In this document: piece after piece, positions 7,562-8,452 of the stretch
How the letters are laid out: the number at the start of each line of letters is the position of its first letter
How positions within the stretch are numbered: the first letter of the stretch is position 1
Assembly: GCA_021151685.1 (NCBI GenBank)
Contig: JAGKWS010000145.1
Coordinates: 1 to 8,452, forward strand
Length of the DNA: 8,452 nt
Reading direction: 5' to 3'
Source: Chitinophagaceae bacterium
GTDB lineage: Bacteria > Bacteroidota > Bacteroidia > Chitinophagales > Chitinophagaceae
Translations under genes and position numbers: made by a program
The notes under the pieces: model-generated
Seen by the model: only the letters and a program-made list of their open reading frames with translations
Told to the model about the DNA's origin: nothing
Databases searched by the model: none

Positions 7562-7595
7562 CAGGCGGTACTTCGGTATCGCCTGTTTTTGTTTT
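7562..7595 (+). terminator. Intrinsic terminator of tex
   Basis: CAGGCGGTAC (7562-7571) pairs with GTATCGCCTG (7576-7585) in a 10-bp stem with one G-T wobble, closed by a C(TTCG)G tetraloop. It is followed by TTTTTGTTTT (7586-7595) and begins 28 nt after the tex stop. This is a classic strong terminator, which separates tex from the regulator gene. Confidence 0.95.
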
Positions 7596-7596
7596 C

Positions 7597-7612
7597 AAAC
7601 AATAAATTGTTT
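7597..7612. promoter_or_regulatory. Perfect dyad upstream of the Crp/Fnr gene
   Basis: AAACAAT-AA-ATTGTTT is a 7-bp perfect inverted repeat with a 2-bp centre, about 78 bp before the regulator start codon and just after the tex terminator. It could be an operator, possibly for autoregulation. It does not share the TTGGT-N4-ACCAA sequence found after the gene. Its A/T richness makes chance occurrence plausible. Confidence 0.35.
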
Positions 7613-7682
7613 TCATCCATTACCAAACGTAGTTACACCAACATTTGCGCACACCTGTATTTCTTTGTAACATTATACCATA

Positions 7683-8267
7683 ATGACTACTCACGAAGAA
7701 TCTATGCGCAAACTGGTGCTGTCCTTTGGCAAAATGGACGAGGAGGCACTACATGCACTTACTGCACCATGGACCGAAGTTACCTTCAAACGGAAAGAAG
7801 TCATTACCAGGCAGGGCGATACCGAAAAGTACCTCTACTTTGTACTGGATGGGGTACAGCGCGCCTACAGCACCCATGGCAATAAGGAAATGACGCTGGT
7901 GTTCTCTTACACAGGGTCGTTCTCAGGCGTTATTGATAGCTTCTTTTTGCGCCAACCTTCTGCCTTTTGTCTCGAAGCCATCACCACCGGCAGTTGCCTG
8001 CGCATGGCATGGGCCGATATGGAACGACTGATGAAAGAACATCGCAGCATAGAATCGTGGGTGCGGCTGGCAGTAACCCGTGTACTGGCCGACACGCTTA
8101 AACGGCAAATAGAAATACTCGCCCTTTCTTCCGAAGAAAAACTCACTACCCTCCTCTACCGCAGCCCGCATGTGCTCAACATCATTCCGCACAAGTACCT
8201 CGCATCCTACATAGGGGTAGATGCCACCAACTTCAGCAAAATGCTGGCCAAAGTGCGACTACCCTGA
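7683..8267 (+). CDS. Crp/Fnr family transcriptional regulator
   Basis: This is a predicted cytoplasmic DNA-binding regulator of 194 residues, normal for short Bacteroidota members. The cNMP-binding-type beta-roll covers about residues 10-115 (VITRQGD, YLYFVLDGVQRAY). A dimerisation helix lies at about 115-145. The C-terminal helix-turn-helix is at about 168-190 (IPHKYLASYIGVDATNFSKM). The phosphate-binding region (78-97, GSFSGVIDSF through QPSAF) lacks the Glu and Arg that bind cAMP in E. coli CRP. There is no N-terminal cysteine cluster as in FNR. It is therefore unlikely to sense cAMP or to carry an FNR-type Fe-S cluster, and its ligand is unknown. ATG 7683 lacks a Shine-Dalgarno. A candidate operator and a DinB-like gene follow directly, suggesting a local target (inference). 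Confidence 0.93.
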   Translation: MTTHEESMRKLVLSFGKMDEEALHALTAPWTEVTFKRKEVITRQGDTEKYLYFVLDGVQRAYSTHGNKEMTLVFSYTGSFSGVIDSFFLRQPSAFCLEAITTGSCLRMAWADMERLMKEHRSIESWVRLAVTRVLADTLKRQIEILALSSEEKLTTLLYRSPHVLNIIPHKYLASYIGVDATNFSKMLAKVRLP

Positions 8268-8288
8268 CATTACCTCAATTCAAAAAAA

Positions 8289-8306
8289 TCTTGGTATTTA
8301 CCAAGA
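8289..8306. promoter_or_regulatory. Candidate Crp/Fnr-type operator (TTGGT-N4-ACCAA)
   Basis: TCTTGGTATTTACCAAGA is a perfect dyad with 8-bp arms around TT. Its inner TTGGT-ATTT-ACCAA (8291-8304) has the 5-4-5 spacing of the FNR consensus TTGAT-N4-ATCAA, with one changed base per half-site. Its centre (8297.5) lies about 33 bp before the centre of the TAnnTTTG element. This puts it near -40 to -45, the class II activator position. As an alternative, on the minus strand the hairpin is followed by seven T (complementary to 8282-8288) and could be a leftward terminator, but no leftward gene is seen nearby. Confidence 0.55.
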
Positions 8307-8324
8307 AATTGAAAAAACAACGCA

Positions 8325-8345
8325 GATAGTTTTGCAAAAACTATC
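8325..8345. promoter_or_regulatory. Second dyad overlapping the -7 element
   Basis: GATAGTTTT (8325-8333) is repeated inverted as AAAACTATC (8337-8345) around GCA. The perfect 9-bp arms cover the -7 element and the likely start site. Binding there would block initiation, so it could be a repressor site. It might also be a hairpin at the 5' end of the transcript. Confidence 0.45.
8327..8334 (+). promoter_or_regulatory. Bacteroidota -7 promoter element TAGTTTTG
   Basis: TAGTTTTG matches TAnnTTTG at all fixed positions, 19 bp before the DinB-like start codon. The nearest upstream TTG (8309-8311) is about 15 bp away, closer than the usual spacing of about 19. A weak -33 region would fit a promoter that needs an activator. 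Confidence 0.55.
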
Positions 8346-8353
8346 CATAGGTT

Positions 8354-8452
8354 ATGCTGCACCAACAACAGTTACTGGCAAATCTCACCACCGAAGTAAC
8401 AGATACACTGCAATTGATTCAATCGCTGAACCCCACCGACCCCGCCCTTAAC
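8354..8452 (+). CDS. DinB-like protein, N-terminal 33 residues (partial, runs off the window)
   Basis: ATG 8354 opens a frame that stays open to the window end. It begins MLHQQQLLANL and reaches SLNPTDPALN. The pattern of an N-terminal helix followed by a Leu-Asn ending resembles DinB-superfamily proteins, where this point is normally followed by Trp-Lys-Pro. DinB-like proteins are four-helix metal-binding proteins, often thiol transferases or uncharacterised. Only the first helix is present, and the metal-binding histidines would lie outside the window. The gene is 86 bp after the regulator stop, behind a candidate operator and promoter. The coding call is moderately sure; the family is a guess from a short segment. 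Confidence 0.55.
   Translation, partial: MLHQQQLLANLTTEVTDTLQLIQSLNPTDPALN

Noticed and set aside
7645..7667. Promoter for the Crp/Fnr gene (TTG at 7645-7647 with TTTCTTTG at 7660-7667)
   Set aside because: The -7 match is 7 of 8, the spacing of 12 bp is too short, and the leader would be only about 10 nt.
8221..8451. 76-codon plus-strand ORF overlapping the end of the regulator gene
   Set aside because: It overlaps the Crp/Fnr coding end in another frame and crosses the operator-like dyads. The ATG 8354 frame gives a more protein-like sequence.

Overview
The window looks like a piece of a Bacteroidota chromosome, probably a Chitinophagaceae-type organism. This is an inference from several signs. 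Start codons lack Shine-Dalgarno sequences. A perfect TAnnTTTG (Bacteroidota -7) promoter element lies before the last gene. The protein families are RNase Y, a signal-peptide-less SH3-NlpC/P60 peptidase, a secreted M14 peptidase, Tex and a short Crp/Fnr regulator. Base composition is moderate. No phage, CRISPR, tRNA or rRNA gene was seen.

Layout, left to right. Positions 1-59 are a (TACAC)n pentanucleotide microsatellite cut by the window edge. It is followed by a strong intrinsic terminator for the minus-strand rny gene (RNase Y, 126-1700). A 224-bp divergent spacer separates rny from a plus-strand C40 (NlpC/P60) peptidase gene ending at 2716. That gene converges, with an 8-bp gap, on a minus-strand gene for an exported M14 zinc carboxypeptidase-like protein (start at 4467). 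The roughly 815-bp spacer that follows (4468-5283) is the most unusual stretch. It holds a 161-bp MITE-like inverted-repeat element flanked by TAA, a possible degenerate inverted fragment, and two 192-bp direct repeats about 96% identical to each other. Next come tex (5284-7533) with a textbook UUCG-loop terminator, a Crp/Fnr-family regulator gene (7683-8267), and the first 33 codons of a DinB-like gene running off the right edge (8354 onward).

How the parts fit together. rny and tex are housekeeping RNA-metabolism and transcription-associated genes. The two peptidases belong to peptidoglycan-fragment and peptide turnover. The right end looks like a small regulatory module. Between the Crp/Fnr gene and the DinB-like gene lies an 18-bp perfect dyad containing TTGGT-N4-ACCAA, which has the 5-4-5 geometry of an FNR box. 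It is centred about 40-45 bp before the start site predicted from the TAnnTTTG element, which is the place expected for a class II activator site.

No clearly new multi-gene system is visible. The best candidates for undescribed biology are the paired 192-bp repeats, whose differences preserve a hairpin (one A-T to G-C double change) but not the reading frame that crosses them, and the putative Crp/Fnr operator with a second dyad over the -7 element.
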